A stretch of 64,000 nt of DNA from Rhizobium tumorigenes (lineage in GTDB: Bacteria > Pseudomonadota > Alphaproteobacteria > Rhizobiales > Rhizobiaceae), in assembly GCF_003240565.2 (NCBI RefSeq), contig NZ_CP117260.1:62001-126000 (forward strand), in the 5' to 3' direction. Made by a program: the position numbers and the translations under genes. Shown here piece after piece: positions 55,655-64,000 of the stretch (its first letter is position 1; each line of letters begins with the position of its first letter). The notes below the pieces were generated by a model. The model was not told the DNA's origin. It did not search any database and saw nothing but the letters and a program-made list of their open reading frames with translations.

Positions 55655-56752
55655 TTATTTTGCCCAGATAGCCTTGTAGTGATCCCGGTATCCGTTGTCG
55701 GGATCGAAGCTGTTCTTCGGGCCGCCGTCGAATTCGACATTGGCTGTCGTGACGACATGCAGCGGCGAAACATAGCCGGACCATGCGACACCGGCAAAGG
55801 CGCGGTTCAACTCGTCGACCAGTTGCCATCCCTGCAGGGTGAGCGGCTCGGCGACCGTGACTGCCTGGTACTGCTTGGCACGAATGCGCTGATAGGCGCT
55901 TTCGGAGCCGTCGCCGGCGGCGACATTCACCGGCTTGCCGTCACCCTCGATGCCGGCCGATGCCAGCGAGGGACCCATGAAGTCGAAATAAAGGTCGTTG
56001 ATCGCCAGCGAGTGCGTCCACTTCTCCCCATATTTCTGCAGCAGCGATGTCGTCAGCTGCGGCATGCGCTGCGAGGTCTCGGCGATCGGCGTATCGACAT
56101 ATTCGAGCACGGTGCCGCCGAGGCTCTCGATTTCCTTCTTCATCCGGTCGGCCTTGGCGATGGCAATCGCATAGGTGCTGTCCGTGAAGATGACGACGCC
56201 GGGTTTGCCGCCTGCATCGACGAATGCCCAGTCGGCCGCAGCCTTGGAGACTTCCATGGCATCGGTGGTGACATTGGCGAACACGCCGACTTCCGGGACG
56301 GGACCGACATTCGATGCCGCATGCCAGGAGACCATCGGAATGCCGGCAGCCTTTGCCTGCTCCATCGCCGGCTTCTGCTCGATGGCGTCGAAACCGTCGA
56401 TGATGATGCCATCCGGCTTCAGCGCCATCGCCTGGCCGAAGGCTGCAGTCCGGCCGCCGATCGAGCCAGCACCATCGAGCGCGGTCACTTTCCAGCCGAG
56501 CGATCCTGCCGCTTCCTGGACGCCGTTGACGACGCCGAGAATGCCGCCGTTCTTCATGTCGCCGGCAAGGATGACGATCGACTTGCCGGCAGCGCCCTTG
56601 GGCCCGGTGGTCGGGCCATCCCATGCACTCGCCTTGGACGCATATTTGTCGACGACCGCTTTCGCATCGGACATAGGGTCGGCAAGGGCCGGCAGGCTGG
56701 TCATCAGGGCGAGGGCTGCGACCGTCGCCTGCAACATCGTTCTACGATTCAT
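55655..56752 (-). CDS. Ribose-type ABC solute-binding protein (periplasmic binding protein 4 family)
   Basis: A 365-residue periplasmic protein with an N-terminal signal (MNRRTMLQATVAALALM, cleavage near PALAD). The start is the ATG at 56752 behind GGAGGAG; a GTG two codons earlier is less likely. The two-lobe fold of RbsB/XylF type is indicated by the GPKGAAGKSIVILAG and IAINDLYFDFMGPSL segments and by ALKPDGIIIDGFDA. It is third in its operon after ATPase and permease. With the idnO/idnD-like genes sharing the operator, a sugar acid is the likely ligand. Confidence 0.88.
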   Translation of the reverse strand: MNRRTMLQATVAALALMTSLPALADPMSDAKAVVDKYASKASAWDGPTTGPKGAAGKSIVILAGDMKNGGILGVVNGVQEAAGSLGWKVTALDGAGSIGGRTAAFGQAMALKPDGIIIDGFDAIEQKPAMEQAKAAGIPMVSWHAASNVGPVPEVGVFANVTTDAMEVSKAAADWAFVDAGGKPGVVIFTDSTYAIAIAKADRMKKEIESLGGTVLEYVDTPIAETSQRMPQLTTSLLQKYGEKWTHSLAINDLYFDFMGPSLASAGIEGDGKPVNVAAGDGSESAYQRIRAKQYQAVTVAEPLTLQGWQLVDELNRAFAGVAWSGYVSPLHVVTTANVEFDGGPKNSFDPDNGYRDHYKAIWAK

Positions 56753-56803
56753 GTTCACTCCTCCATTTTGGTTTTGATGTACCGGTGTTGATCCCGGCGT
56801 AGT

Positions 56804-57844
56804 CTACTTGGGCGCGGGCGTGATCCTCCTCACGGCGCCGCGCTTGCGCTGGGCGTAACCGGCTATGCCGATGGCAATAAGCAGGGTGACCCCGTTGAAG
56901 AGCGGCTCGATGAAGAAGGAGCCGCCGAATTGCTGGATGCCGGATATCCCGACAGCGAGAATGATGACGCCGATCAGCGTCCCCCAGACATTGACGCGTC
57001 CGGGCTTGATCGTCGTCGAGCCGAGGAAGGCGCCGACGAGGGCCGGCAGCAGATATTCGAGCCCGACGCTCGCCTGGCCGATGCGCAGCTTCGAGGCCAG
57101 AAGCACGCCGGTGAGTGCCGCCAGCAGTCCCGACGTCACGAAGGCACCGATCACGAACTTGCGCACCGGAATGCCATTGAGGGCTGCGGCCTTCGGGTTG
57201 GCGCCGATTGCATAGAGATAGCGGCCGACCGGCAGGTATTCGAGCACGACCCACATGCAGATGGCGATGCCGAGGACGTAGAAGCCAGTGATCGGCAGGC
57301 CGAACAGCATCGTTCCGTTCAGTGCATAAAAGCCGTGCGGCAGGACGCCGACGACCTGGCGGCCGCCGGTGTGCCAAAGCGCCAGCGCATAGAGGACGGT
57401 GCCTGTTCCAAGCGTCGCGATGAAGCTGTCAATCTTGGCGACTTCCACCAGCAGCCCGTTCAGGAAACCCGTGATGGTGCCGAGCGCCAGCACGATGAGG
57501 ACGGCTACCGGCCAGGGAAGGCCGTAGGCGGTCTGAAGACTAATGGCGAGGATGTGCCAGAGCACGATGCCGTAACCGACGGTCAGGTCTATGCGGCCCG
57601 ACGCCATCGGAATCATCGCGGCCAGCGACAGCAGCGCGATGATAGCCTTGTCCGACACGATGGAGCGAACGTTCAGAAGCGTCGGGAAGGTCGCCGGCAG
57701 CAGCAGGGAGAACAGCAGGATCAGCACGACGGTCAGGATCACCAGTCCGTAGACGGGGATCAGCCGGCCAATCTTCTGGCTGGTCGATAATCCGGCCAAT
57801 TCGCCCTTCGTCGGCTCCAGCGCGGTTGATTCAATGGATTGCAT
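56804..57844 (-). CDS. Ribose-type ABC transporter permease (RbsC/BPD_transp_2 family)
   Basis: A 346-residue inner-membrane permease with 9-10 hydrophobic helices. SLAAMIPMASGRIDLTVGYGIVLWHILAI and GAFLGSTTIKPGRVNVWGTLIGV are typical of the family, which works as a homodimer with an RbsA-type double ATPase. AGGAGG lies 6 bases before the ATG. It starts 18 bases after the ATPase stop. Confidence 0.92.
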   Translation of the reverse strand: MQSIESTALEPTKGELAGLSTSQKIGRLIPVYGLVILTVVLILLFSLLLPATFPTLLNVRSIVSDKAIIALLSLAAMIPMASGRIDLTVGYGIVLWHILAISLQTAYGLPWPVAVLIVLALGTITGFLNGLLVEVAKIDSFIATLGTGTVLYALALWHTGGRQVVGVLPHGFYALNGTMLFGLPITGFYVLGIAICMWVVLEYLPVGRYLYAIGANPKAAALNGIPVRKFVIGAFVTSGLLAALTGVLLASKLRIGQASVGLEYLLPALVGAFLGSTTIKPGRVNVWGTLIGVIILAVGISGIQQFGGSFFIEPLFNGVTLLIAIGIAGYAQRKRGAVRRITPAPK

Positions 57845-57862
57845 GGCTTTCCTCCTGAATGT

Positions 57863-59362
57863 TCATGCTGCTTCGGACGCGGACGCAGCCGTGATGACCG
57901 CTTCCGTCGTCAGCGCATTGCCGGCCAGTTCGCTGACGATCCTGCCGCGCGAAAAGACAAGGGCTCTGTGGCAGATGTGGGCGATTTCCTCGAAATCGGT
58001 GGAGACGACGACGACGGCAAGCCCGGCATCCAGCGCCTGGGTGATAAGGCGGTAGATATCGGCACGGGCGCCGACATCGACGCCAGCGGTCGGATCTTCG
58101 GCAACCAGCAACTTACGCCCGGTCGCCAGCCAGCGGGCGACGACGACCTTCTGCTGATTGCCGCCGGATAGAGCTTCGACAGGCAAGTCGGGATCGTTGG
58201 GTCGCAGGCCGACGGAACGACCGATGGCCGAGGCTAGATCGGCTTCGCGTCGCGGGGAGAGAAAGGACAGCAATCCCCGGCCCGATGCACCGGGATTGAG
58301 GTAGGTGTTTTCGCGCACCGATAACGGCATGGCGACCGATTCCTCCGTCCGGTCGCGGGCGATCAGGCCGATTCCGGATGCCATGGCGCTTCGGGGGCTC
58401 GACAGGTCGGGTGTCTGGTCATGCAGCAGCACGCTGCCGGCAAAACCCTCGCAGCCGAAGAGCGCGCGGCCGATCAACTCCTGTCCGGCGCCGCGCAATC
58501 CCACCAGCCCGAGCAATTCGCCCTCGCGGATATCGAAGGACACCGGGCTGGTGCCGGCGCAGGCGAGGTCGCGAACCTTGACGATCGCCTTGCCGGCGAC
58601 GGCCGGCTTCTTGGCAAACAGGTCGTGATTGCTGCGGCCGATAATCATCGTCACGAGCTCGTCCGGCGTTGTGTCGGCGACAGCCTTCTGGCCGACCATC
58701 TTGCCATCTCGAAGGACAGCGACGCGGTCGGCAATGCGGAAAATCTCGTCCAGCCGGTGCGAAACGTAGATCATTCCGACGCCGCGCTCCTTGAGAGGCC
58801 GGATGGCGTCGAACAGCCGCTCGACCTCGTCTGCCGGCAGGCTTGCCGTGGGTTCGTCGAGCACAAGGACGTCGGCTTCGACGGCAAGGGCGCGGGCAAT
58901 CGCCACGAGGGACTTTTCCGTCCGGCTGAGGGAAGAGACCCGGGTCGTCGGATCGAAGTGGCAGCCCACCAGTTTCAGAGCATCCTCGGCGCGCGCCTGG
59001 GTTCGCTTCCAGTCGATCAGTCCGCGACGCATGGAGAACCCTTGCGCCAGGCCCATGTTCTCGCCGACCGTCATCCACTCGATCAGGCCGAGATCCTGGT
59101 GGATGAAGGCGACCGGCTGGCGTTGGTTGGGCCGCGACGGACGGTGATGATAGCTTTCGCCACGAAAGAGGATGTCGCCGGTGTCGGGCTTGTAGATGCC
59201 GGCGAGAGTCTTGATCAGCGTCGACTTGCCGGCGCCGTTCTCGCCAAGCAGGGCCAGGATCTCGCCTTCGCGCAGATCGAAGGAGACGTCACAGAGCGCT
59301 TGGGTTCCGCCAAACGTCTTGGTGATCGTCTGGAACTCCAGTAGCTTTTTTTTCGCTTCCAC
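57863..59362 (-). CDS. Ribose-type ABC transporter double ATPase (RbsA/MglA type)
   Basis: A 499-residue protein with two nucleotide-binding domains. The first has an intact Walker A (GENGAGKST), signature LSRTEKSLVAIARAL and Walker B VLVLDEPTASL; the second has the degenerate Walker A (GLRGAGQEL) and an intact LSGGNQQKVVVARWL, as usual in this family. The start is GTG at 59362 with GGGAGGAG five bases before it. First gene of the ABC/SDR operon, behind a promoter that contains the ATGTTATCGATAACAT operator. Confidence 0.92.
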   Translation of the reverse strand: MEAKKKLLEFQTITKTFGGTQALCDVSFDLREGEILALLGENGAGKSTLIKTLAGIYKPDTGDILFRGESYHHRPSRPNQRQPVAFIHQDLGLIEWMTVGENMGLAQGFSMRRGLIDWKRTQARAEDALKLVGCHFDPTTRVSSLSRTEKSLVAIARALAVEADVLVLDEPTASLPADEVERLFDAIRPLKERGVGMIYVSHRLDEIFRIADRVAVLRDGKMVGQKAVADTTPDELVTMIIGRSNHDLFAKKPAVAGKAIVKVRDLACAGTSPVSFDIREGELLGLVGLRGAGQELIGRALFGCEGFAGSVLLHDQTPDLSSPRSAMASGIGLIARDRTEESVAMPLSVRENTYLNPGASGRGLLSFLSPRREADLASAIGRSVGLRPNDPDLPVEALSGGNQQKVVVARWLATGRKLLVAEDPTAGVDVGARADIYRLITQALDAGLAVVVVSTDFEEIAHICHRALVFSRGRIVSELAGNALTTEAVITAASASEAA

Positions 59363-59399
59363 CGATGCTCCTCCCAAAGCCACGCGTATGCAGAGTTTT

Positions 59400-59429
59400 A
59401 TGTTATCGATAACATCAATAGCCGGTCAA
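59400..59429 (-). promoter_or_regulatory. IdnR/GntR-type operator and promoter of the ribose-type ABC operon
   Basis: ATGTTATCGATAACAT (59400-59415) is a perfect 16-base palindrome of the LacI-family type; Escherichia coli GntR/IdnR sites have the form ATGTTA-N4-TAACAT. On the minus strand TTGACC (plus 59424-59429) lies 17 or 18 bases before ATAACA/TAACAT, so the operator overlaps the -10 element. The same 16-mer recurs at 61272. Confidence 0.85.
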
Positions 59430-59473
59430 GCGAAAATCCATCCTCGACGGAAAACGTCCTGCGGCGTGGAAAT

Positions 59474-60367
59474 TTACGGTGCGGCGGAGAAGCCGTCGAG
59501 CAGGCGCATCATCTCTGCGGAGTCGCGGCTGCCGAGACCGGCGGCACACAGCAGCCGGTGGATCTCCACCACAGCGCCCGTCATCGGAAGGGGTGTTTTC
59601 GTCTTCAGTGCGAAGGCCTGCAGCGAATCCAGGTCTTTCAACATGTTGTCGATCCGCCCGGTCGGCGAGAAATCCCGCTGGGCAAACTTGCCCATGAATT
59701 CCTGCAGGATACGGCTGTCCGCCCTGCCGCCCGCCAACGCCGCAGGGATTGCCGCCGGATCGACGCCGCCGGCTTCGGCGAGCTTCACAGCCTCCGCGAC
59801 GGCCTGGAAAAGCACCGCACAGAAAAGCTGGTTGATGAGTTTCGTCGTCTGGCCGGCCCCCGTTCCGCCCATCAGCGTATAGTTGGCAGCCAGATGCTGC
59901 ATGACGACGCGGGCCCGCTCGAAATCTGGCTCGCTGCCGCCCGCCATGATCGTCAGCCGTCCCGATAGTGCGCCCGGCACCCCTCCGGACAGCGGGCAGT
60001 CTACCCAGCCCATGCCTGTCTCGTCTCGCAGTCGGGTTGCTATCGAGGTCGTCTCGGCGGGGTCGATGGACGACATGTCGATCACCAGCTTGTCGGCACT
60101 GGCGGCAGTAGCCACGCCGGCATCGCCGAACACGACGGACCGGACGATGTCGGCGTGGTTGAGGCTGAGAATGCAGAACGCGCTCGTCTCGATGGCGGCC
60201 CGGACAGACTTTGCGGGCGTTGCGCCCTTGTCTGCAAGGGTCGCGACTTTCTCAGGATCGAGATCGAAAACAGATGTCGGATGACCTGTCTCGAGCAGGC
60301 GGGTGGCGATCGCCGTTCCCATGATGCCGGCGCCGATCACTGCAACGCTTGCCCTGTCCCTATCCAT
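59474..60367 (-). CDS. 3-hydroxyisobutyrate dehydrogenase-type NAD-binding dehydrogenase
   Basis: A 297-residue beta-hydroxyacid dehydrogenase: Rossmann motif VIGAGIMGTAIA at about 9-20, DCPLSGGVPGALSG (substrate site) and the catalytic lysine in GQTTKLINQLF. The ATG at 60367 follows GGAGGAC. Members oxidise 3-hydroxyisobutyrate, tartronate semialdehyde (GarR) or related acids. It lies downstream of the idnO-like gene on the same strand, 52 bases away, so a role on sugar-acid intermediates is likely. Confidence 0.87.
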   Translation of the reverse strand: MDRDRASVAVIGAGIMGTAIATRLLETGHPTSVFDLDPEKVATLADKGATPAKSVRAAIETSAFCILSLNHADIVRSVVFGDAGVATAASADKLVIDMSSIDPAETTSIATRLRDETGMGWVDCPLSGGVPGALSGRLTIMAGGSEPDFERARVVMQHLAANYTLMGGTGAGQTTKLINQLFCAVLFQAVAEAVKLAEAGGVDPAAIPAALAGGRADSRILQEFMGKFAQRDFSPTGRIDNMLKDLDSLQAFALKTKTPLPMTGAVVEIHRLLCAAGLGSRDSAEMMRLLDGFSAAP

Positions 60368-60419
60368 CACGTCCTCCTTCGCAATCCAAAGTCGTTGCCT
60401 CTAGAGGCGATACCTCACC

Positions 60420-61184
60420 TCAAAGGCAAGTGGTGATGCCGCCATCGACATAGAGCGTGTGGCCGTTGACGAAGGAAGAGCTTTTGCCGGAGAGGAAAAC
60501 GGCAGCGCCGATCAGTTCGTCGACATCGCCCCAGCGCCCGGCCGGCGTGCGCTTTTCGAGCCACGATGTAAACTCCGGATTGTCGACCAGCGCCTGGTTC
60601 AGCGGTGTCTTGAAGTAGCCGGGGGCAATGGCGTTGATCTGCAGGCCATGCTTCGCCCAGTCGGCGCACATCCCTCTCGTCAGGTTGCGCACCGCGCCCT
60701 TGGTGGCGGTGTAAGGCGCGATGCCGGGCCTTGCCAGCTCGCTCTGGACCGAAGCGATATTGATGATCTTGCCCTCTTTGCGCGCGATCATGCCCTTGGC
60801 GACCGCCTGGCCCACGTAGAAGACGCTGGAAATGTTGGTTGCCAACAGAAGCTCCCACTTGTCGGCCGGAAACTCTTCCAGTGGCGAGCGAAACTGCATG
60901 CCGGCGTTGTTGATCAGGATGTCGATGGCGCCGATGCCAGCCTCGATGTCCGCAACGCCCTGATCGGTCGCATCCTTTTTAGTGACGTCGAAGACGGACG
61001 CATGGGCAACAAAGCCCTTTGCCCTCAGGGTTTCGACGGCGGCAGCCACTGCCGATGAAGTCCGGCCGTTGATCACCACCTCCGCGCCATAGGTCGCGAG
61101 GCCCTCGGCCAGGGCGTATCCGATGCCTTGGCTGGACCCGGTAATCAGCGCGCGCCGGCCGGTCAGATCGAACAGGTTCCTCAT
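60420..61184 (-). CDS. idnO: Gluconate 5-dehydrogenase-like SDR (IdnO type)
   Basis: A 254-residue SDR. It resembles E. coli IdnO in several segments: RNLFDLTGRRALITGSSQGIGYAL, INNAGMQFRSPLEEFP, INIASVQSELARPGIAPYTATKGAV, IAPGYFKTPLN, KRTPAGRWGD and FVNGHTLYVDGGI. Catalytic Ser, Tyr and Lys are present. IdnO interconverts 5-ketogluconate and gluconate. GGAG precedes the ATG; upstream in-frame ATGs lie in the operator region. It is divergent from the 2-hydroxyacid dehydrogenase across the second operator. Confidence 0.82.
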   Translation of the reverse strand: MRNLFDLTGRRALITGSSQGIGYALAEGLATYGAEVVINGRTSSAVAAAVETLRAKGFVAHASVFDVTKKDATDQGVADIEAGIGAIDILINNAGMQFRSPLEEFPADKWELLLATNISSVFYVGQAVAKGMIARKEGKIINIASVQSELARPGIAPYTATKGAVRNLTRGMCADWAKHGLQINAIAPGYFKTPLNQALVDNPEFTSWLEKRTPAGRWGDVDELIGAAVFLSGKSSSFVNGHTLYVDGGITTCL

Positions 61185-61249
61185 CTCGTCTCCTTCAATT
61201 CTTGCGGTCATCTGGAAATGTTTAGCATCGTCAGGGCAGAAATCATCCC

Positions 61250-61287
61250 TTGACATGACCAACCGAACTATATGTTATCGATAACAT
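61250..61287. promoter_or_regulatory. IdnR/GntR-type operator and divergent promoter region
   Basis: ATGTTATCGATAACAT (61272-61287), identical to the palindrome at 59400. On the plus strand TTGACA (61250-61255) is followed after exactly 17 bases by TGTTAT, so the operator covers the -10 element of the 61318 gene; it also lies 88 bases before the idnO-like ATG on the other strand. Confidence 0.87.
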
Positions 61288-61317
61288 AATCAATCGACAA
61301 ATCACGGGAGAGAAGAC

Positions 61318-62259
61318 ATGCCGAAGGCAGATATCCTGATGACCGGCGTGTATCCGGATTGGGACATGACGGCGCTGGAGGAAAACTATGTCGTACATCG
61401 TCTGTGGGAGGCCAAAGACAGGCAAGCCCTTTTGCAAGCTGTCGGCAAGGACATACGCGCCATCGCCACGAAGGGAGAACTCGGCGCGTCCGCCGAACTT
61501 ATGGCGGCGTTGCCGAACCTCGAGATCGTGTCGTGCTACGGCGTCGGCACCGACGCCATCGATCTTTCCTATGCCCGCGACCGCGGCATTCGCGTCACCA
61601 ATACACCCGATGTCCTGACCGATGACGTCGCCGATATTGCCATCGGATTGCTGCTGGCCGCAGCCAGGCGTATCGCCCAGGCAGACGTGTTCGTGCGCGC
61701 CGGCTACTGGCGCAACGGCGCGATGCCTCTGGTGACGCGAGTGTCCGGCAAGAAGCTCGGTCTCGTCGGCATGGGGCGCATCGGCCAGGCCATCGCCAGG
61801 CGCGGCGCAGCCTTCGGTTGCGATATCGCATACTTTTCCCGCAGCCAGCGCCCGGACGTCGCCTTCGCGTTCGAACCGGACCTGATCGCGCTGGCGAAAT
61901 GGGCCGATTTCCTGGTGATCATCGTTCCCGGTGGGGAGGCTACCCGAAATCTGGTCGATGGCGCGGTGCTGGTAGCCCTCGGAGCTCAAGGGATACTGGT
62001 CAACGTCTCAAGGGGTTCAACCGTCGATGAGGCGGCGTTGATTGCTGCCTTGCAGGAAAAAACCATACAGGCCGCGGGCCTTGATGTGTTCTGGAACGAG
62101 CCCGACATCGACGCGCGTTTTATGACGCTCGACAATGTCGTCCTGCATCCGCATCATGGATCCGGTACAGTGGAAACGCGGCAGGCGATGGGCCAACTCG
62201 TTCGCGACAATCTCGCGGCGCATTTCTCCGGCGCAGCACTGCCCACCCCGGTTGTTTGA
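61318..62259 (+). CDS. D-isomer-specific 2-hydroxyacid dehydrogenase
   Basis: A 313-residue NAD(P)-dependent dehydrogenase: nucleotide motif GLVGMGRIGQAIA, catalytic Arg in VNVSRGSTVDE, Glu in FWNEPDI and His in LHPHHGSGT. It most resembles the glyoxylate/hydroxypyruvate or 2-ketogluconate reductase branch. GGGAGAG precedes the ATG. With idnO- and idnD-like genes around it, reduction of a ketogluconate is the best guess. Confidence 0.87.
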   Translation: MPKADILMTGVYPDWDMTALEENYVVHRLWEAKDRQALLQAVGKDIRAIATKGELGASAELMAALPNLEIVSCYGVGTDAIDLSYARDRGIRVTNTPDVLTDDVADIAIGLLLAAARRIAQADVFVRAGYWRNGAMPLVTRVSGKKLGLVGMGRIGQAIARRGAAFGCDIAYFSRSQRPDVAFAFEPDLIALAKWADFLVIIVPGGEATRNLVDGAVLVALGAQGILVNVSRGSTVDEAALIAALQEKTIQAAGLDVFWNEPDIDARFMTLDNVVLHPHHGSGTVETRQAMGQLVRDNLAAHFSGAALPTPVV

Positions 62260-62288
62260 GGCCTACTCCCATTGTTTGAGGTAAGACC

Positions 62289-63320
62289 ATGAAAGCACTT
62301 GTCATTCATGCCGCCAAGGATCTTCGGATCGAGGAAATACAGGCGGGATTGCCGGGGCCGGGACAGGTGGGCATTGCCATCCAGGCCGGCGGCATCTGCG
62401 GTTCGGACCTGCACTATTACAATCACGGCGGCTTCGGCACTGTGCGGCTGCGCGAACCGATGATCCTCGGGCATGAGATTGCCGGCACCATCAACGCCAT
62501 CGGCGAAGGAGTGACTGATCTCTCTGTCGGCGACCGCGTCGCCGTTTCGCCCAGCAGACCTTGCAATCATTGCCGGTATTGCCTGAAAGGTCAGCAAAAC
62601 CAGTGCCTCAACATGCAGTTCTACGGCAGCGCGATGCCGATGCCGCATATCCAGGGTGGCTTTCGCCAGCAGCTGGTGGCGGAAAGCTGGCAGTGCCACA
62701 AGGTCAGGGACGGCGTTTCCATCGAGGAAGCGGCCTTCGCCGAGCCGTTCGCGGTCGTCCTGCATGCGGTCAACCGCGCAGGTTCGCTGCTGGGCAAGCG
62801 CGTGCTGGTGACCGGGTGCGGGCCGATAGGCGCGCTCGCGATCATTGCGGCACGGGCACACGGCGCCCGCGAAATCGTCGTTACCGATGTCGTCGACAAT
62901 GTTCTCAATCTGGCGCAGACCATCGGTGCGGACCGGACGATCAATGTCGCTTCCAACCCGCAAGATCTGTCCGCCTATGGCGTCGACAAGGGATATTTCG
63001 ACGTGATGTTCGAAGCGTCCGGCAATGAACGGGCGGTCAGGGCAGGGCTGGAGGCGTTGGCGCCGCGCGCCGTGTTGGTCCAGCTCGGCCTCGGCGGCGA
63101 TATCTCGCTGCCGCAGAACATGATCGTCGCCAAGGAAATCGAGATACGCGGGACCTTCCGGTTCCATGAGGAGTTCGCGCTGGCGGTCGATCTGATCAAC
63201 AGCGGGCGGGTCGACCTAAAGCCATTGCTGACGGCAGTTTTTCCGATAGAGGATGCAGTGGCAGCCTTCGAGGCGGCGAACGATCGCAGCAAGGCCATGA
63301 AGGTGCAGATCGCCTTCTAG
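62289..63320 (+). CDS. idnD: L-idonate 5-dehydrogenase-like zinc dehydrogenase (IdnD type)
   Basis: A 343-residue medium-chain zinc dehydrogenase. It shares features with E. coli IdnD: GGICGSDLHYY, LGHEIAG, PSRPCNHCRYCLKGQQNQC (structural zinc cysteines), MQFYGSAMPMPHIQGGF and TGCGPIGALAI. IdnD oxidises L-idonate to 5-ketogluconate with NAD(P). GAGG lies 8 bases before the ATG, 29 bases after the hydroxyacid dehydrogenase. Together with IdnO this gives idonate to 5-ketogluconate to gluconate. Confidence 0.85.
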   Translation: MKALVIHAAKDLRIEEIQAGLPGPGQVGIAIQAGGICGSDLHYYNHGGFGTVRLREPMILGHEIAGTINAIGEGVTDLSVGDRVAVSPSRPCNHCRYCLKGQQNQCLNMQFYGSAMPMPHIQGGFRQQLVAESWQCHKVRDGVSIEEAAFAEPFAVVLHAVNRAGSLLGKRVLVTGCGPIGALAIIAARAHGAREIVVTDVVDNVLNLAQTIGADRTINVASNPQDLSAYGVDKGYFDVMFEASGNERAVRAGLEALAPRAVLVQLGLGGDISLPQNMIVAKEIEIRGTFRFHEEFALAVDLINSGRVDLKPLLTAVFPIEDAVAAFEAANDRSKAMKVQIAF

Positions 63321-63327
63321 ATTTGCC

Positions 63328-64000
63328 TCAGGCGCTTTCGCGCAACACGACGCGGCAGCTGGTGAGGGTGATCTCGTCGCCCTTCGGCTCTCCGCCCTGG
63401 ATGGCTTCGAGCAGCTTTGCCGCCGCCTGGCTGCCGATGCCATAGCAATCGGCATTGATCGTGGTGATGCGCGGGTGGCAGATCGACGAGATCTCGTAGT
63501 CACCGAAGCCGGCGATAGCGATATCTTCCGGCACGCGCATGCCGCGGCGCTGGCATTCCATCATCGCACCGAAGGCCGACAGGTCGGAAACGCACAGCAC
63601 GACCTCGGTGTCGGGCCAGCTTTCGAGCATGCTGACGATCGCCTGCGCGCCCTGCTGCATGGTGATCGGTGGGACGCCGAAGGAGATCACGCGGCCGGGC
63701 CCGAGTCCTAGTTCCTCGACGGTTTTCAGGAAGCCGCTGCGCCGCTGGCTGCCACGCGTGTCGCGCGCCGTGGTGCCGCCGATATAGCCGAACTTGCGGT
63801 AACCCTTGTCGGCCAGTGCCCGCACGAGCATCGACATGGCCTCGCCATTCGAGAAGCCGACGACATGGCCGAGAGGCTTTTCGGGTATCTCCCAGGTCTC
63901 GACGACCGGGATATTGGCATTTTCCAGCATGCGCCTCGCGCGTATCGTGTGCGATCCACCGGTCAATATGATGCCTTCCGGCCGCCGCCGCAGCATCGCC
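63328..64000 (-). CDS. LacI-family transcriptional regulator (GntR/IdnR-like), N-terminus outside window
   Basis: The C-terminal 224 residues of a LacI-type repressor; the frame runs off the right edge, so the DNA-binding domain is not seen. The sugar-binding fold is clear: EGIILTGGSHT, GYRKFGYIGGTTARDTRGSQRRSGF, CVSDLSAFGAMMECQRRGMRVPEDIAIAGFGDYEISSICHPRITTI, ending LRESA. It is the natural binder of the two ATGTTATCGATAACAT palindromes, whose CG-centred form suits LacI-family dimers and resembles GntR/IdnR operators. It converges with idnD, 7 bases apart. Confidence 0.88.
   Translation of the reverse strand, partial: AMLRRRPEGIILTGGSHTIRARRMLENANIPVVETWEIPEKPLGHVVGFSNGEAMSMLVRALADKGYRKFGYIGGTTARDTRGSQRRSGFLKTVEELGLGPGRVISFGVPPITMQQGAQAIVSMLESWPDTEVVLCVSDLSAFGAMMECQRRGMRVPEDIAIAGFGDYEISSICHPRITTINADCYGIGSQAAAKLLEAIQGGEPKGDEITLTSCRVVLRESA

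Overview
The window reads as alphaproteobacterial DNA of the Rhizobium/Agrobacterium type. The signs are high GC, dense runs of sugar and peptide ABC transporters with their own regulators, a hybrid FixL / OmpR-type regulator / FixK oxygen-sensing module like that of Rhizobium etli, and short translationally coupled (ATGA) gene junctions. I see no tRNA, rRNA, IS element, CRISPR array or replication origin. It looks like accessory catabolic and respiratory DNA of a chromid, plasmid or variable chromosomal region, but replicon type cannot be decided from the sequence.

Layout. (1) 1-4.3 kb: a cut-off acetamidase/formamidase, a second one fused to an AraC regulator, RidA, and a periplasmic protein resembling cyclohexadienyl dehydratase. 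(2) 4.3-10.7 kb: an M20 dipeptidase and a dimethylglycine-dehydrogenase-like FAD/GcvT enzyme, a TetR regulator and an unaccompanied peptide-type binding protein, tied together by two near-identical 16-bp palindromes. (3) 10.8-17 kb: a six-gene FadR-type regulator / PLP lyase / sugar-type ABC operon. (4) 17-24.5 kb: a second MalEFGK-type ABC operon divergent from a ROK regulator, a Gfo/Idh/MocA dehydrogenase and a ThuA-like protein. (5) 24.6-29.6 kb: an Fsr-like MFS exporter, rsgA, a DUF2161 nuclease-fold protein and a CPA1 antiporter. (6) 29.7-35.7 kb: a tightly coupled operon of three SPFH (HflK/HflC-like) membrane proteins and a P1B-type metal ATPase, two of the four carrying histidine-rich N-termini; this is the most unusual system in the window. 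(7) 36-41 kb: glutathione-independent formaldehyde dehydrogenase, then acetate kinase and phosphoketolase. (8) 41.1-53.2 kb: a microaerobic block with fxkR, a K-box-like direct repeat, fixK, a haem-PAS hybrid fixL, and a complete cytochrome bd set (cydA-cydB-cydX with a frameshifted hemN, divergent cydDC) around a FixK/FNR box. (9) 53.4-54.4 kb: a secreted glycine-rich protein with nine 14-residue repeats and a strong terminator. (10) 54.4-64 kb: a ribose-type ABC operon, idnO/idnD-like genes, a 2-hydroxyacid dehydrogenase and a cut-off LacI-family regulator, joined by two perfect ATGTTATCGATAACAT palindromes, pointing to catabolism of idonate/gluconate-like sugar acids.

Systems that work together. 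Region 8 is a coherent low-oxygen response: haem-PAS kinase to OmpR-type regulator to FixK, with cytochrome bd as a likely target. Phosphoketolase plus acetate kinase may be a further target. Region 10 is a GntR/IdnR-style local regulon. Region 2 is a TetR local regulon for import and breakdown of an N-methylated or peptide-like compound. Functions are inferred from remembered family motifs; no database search was run.
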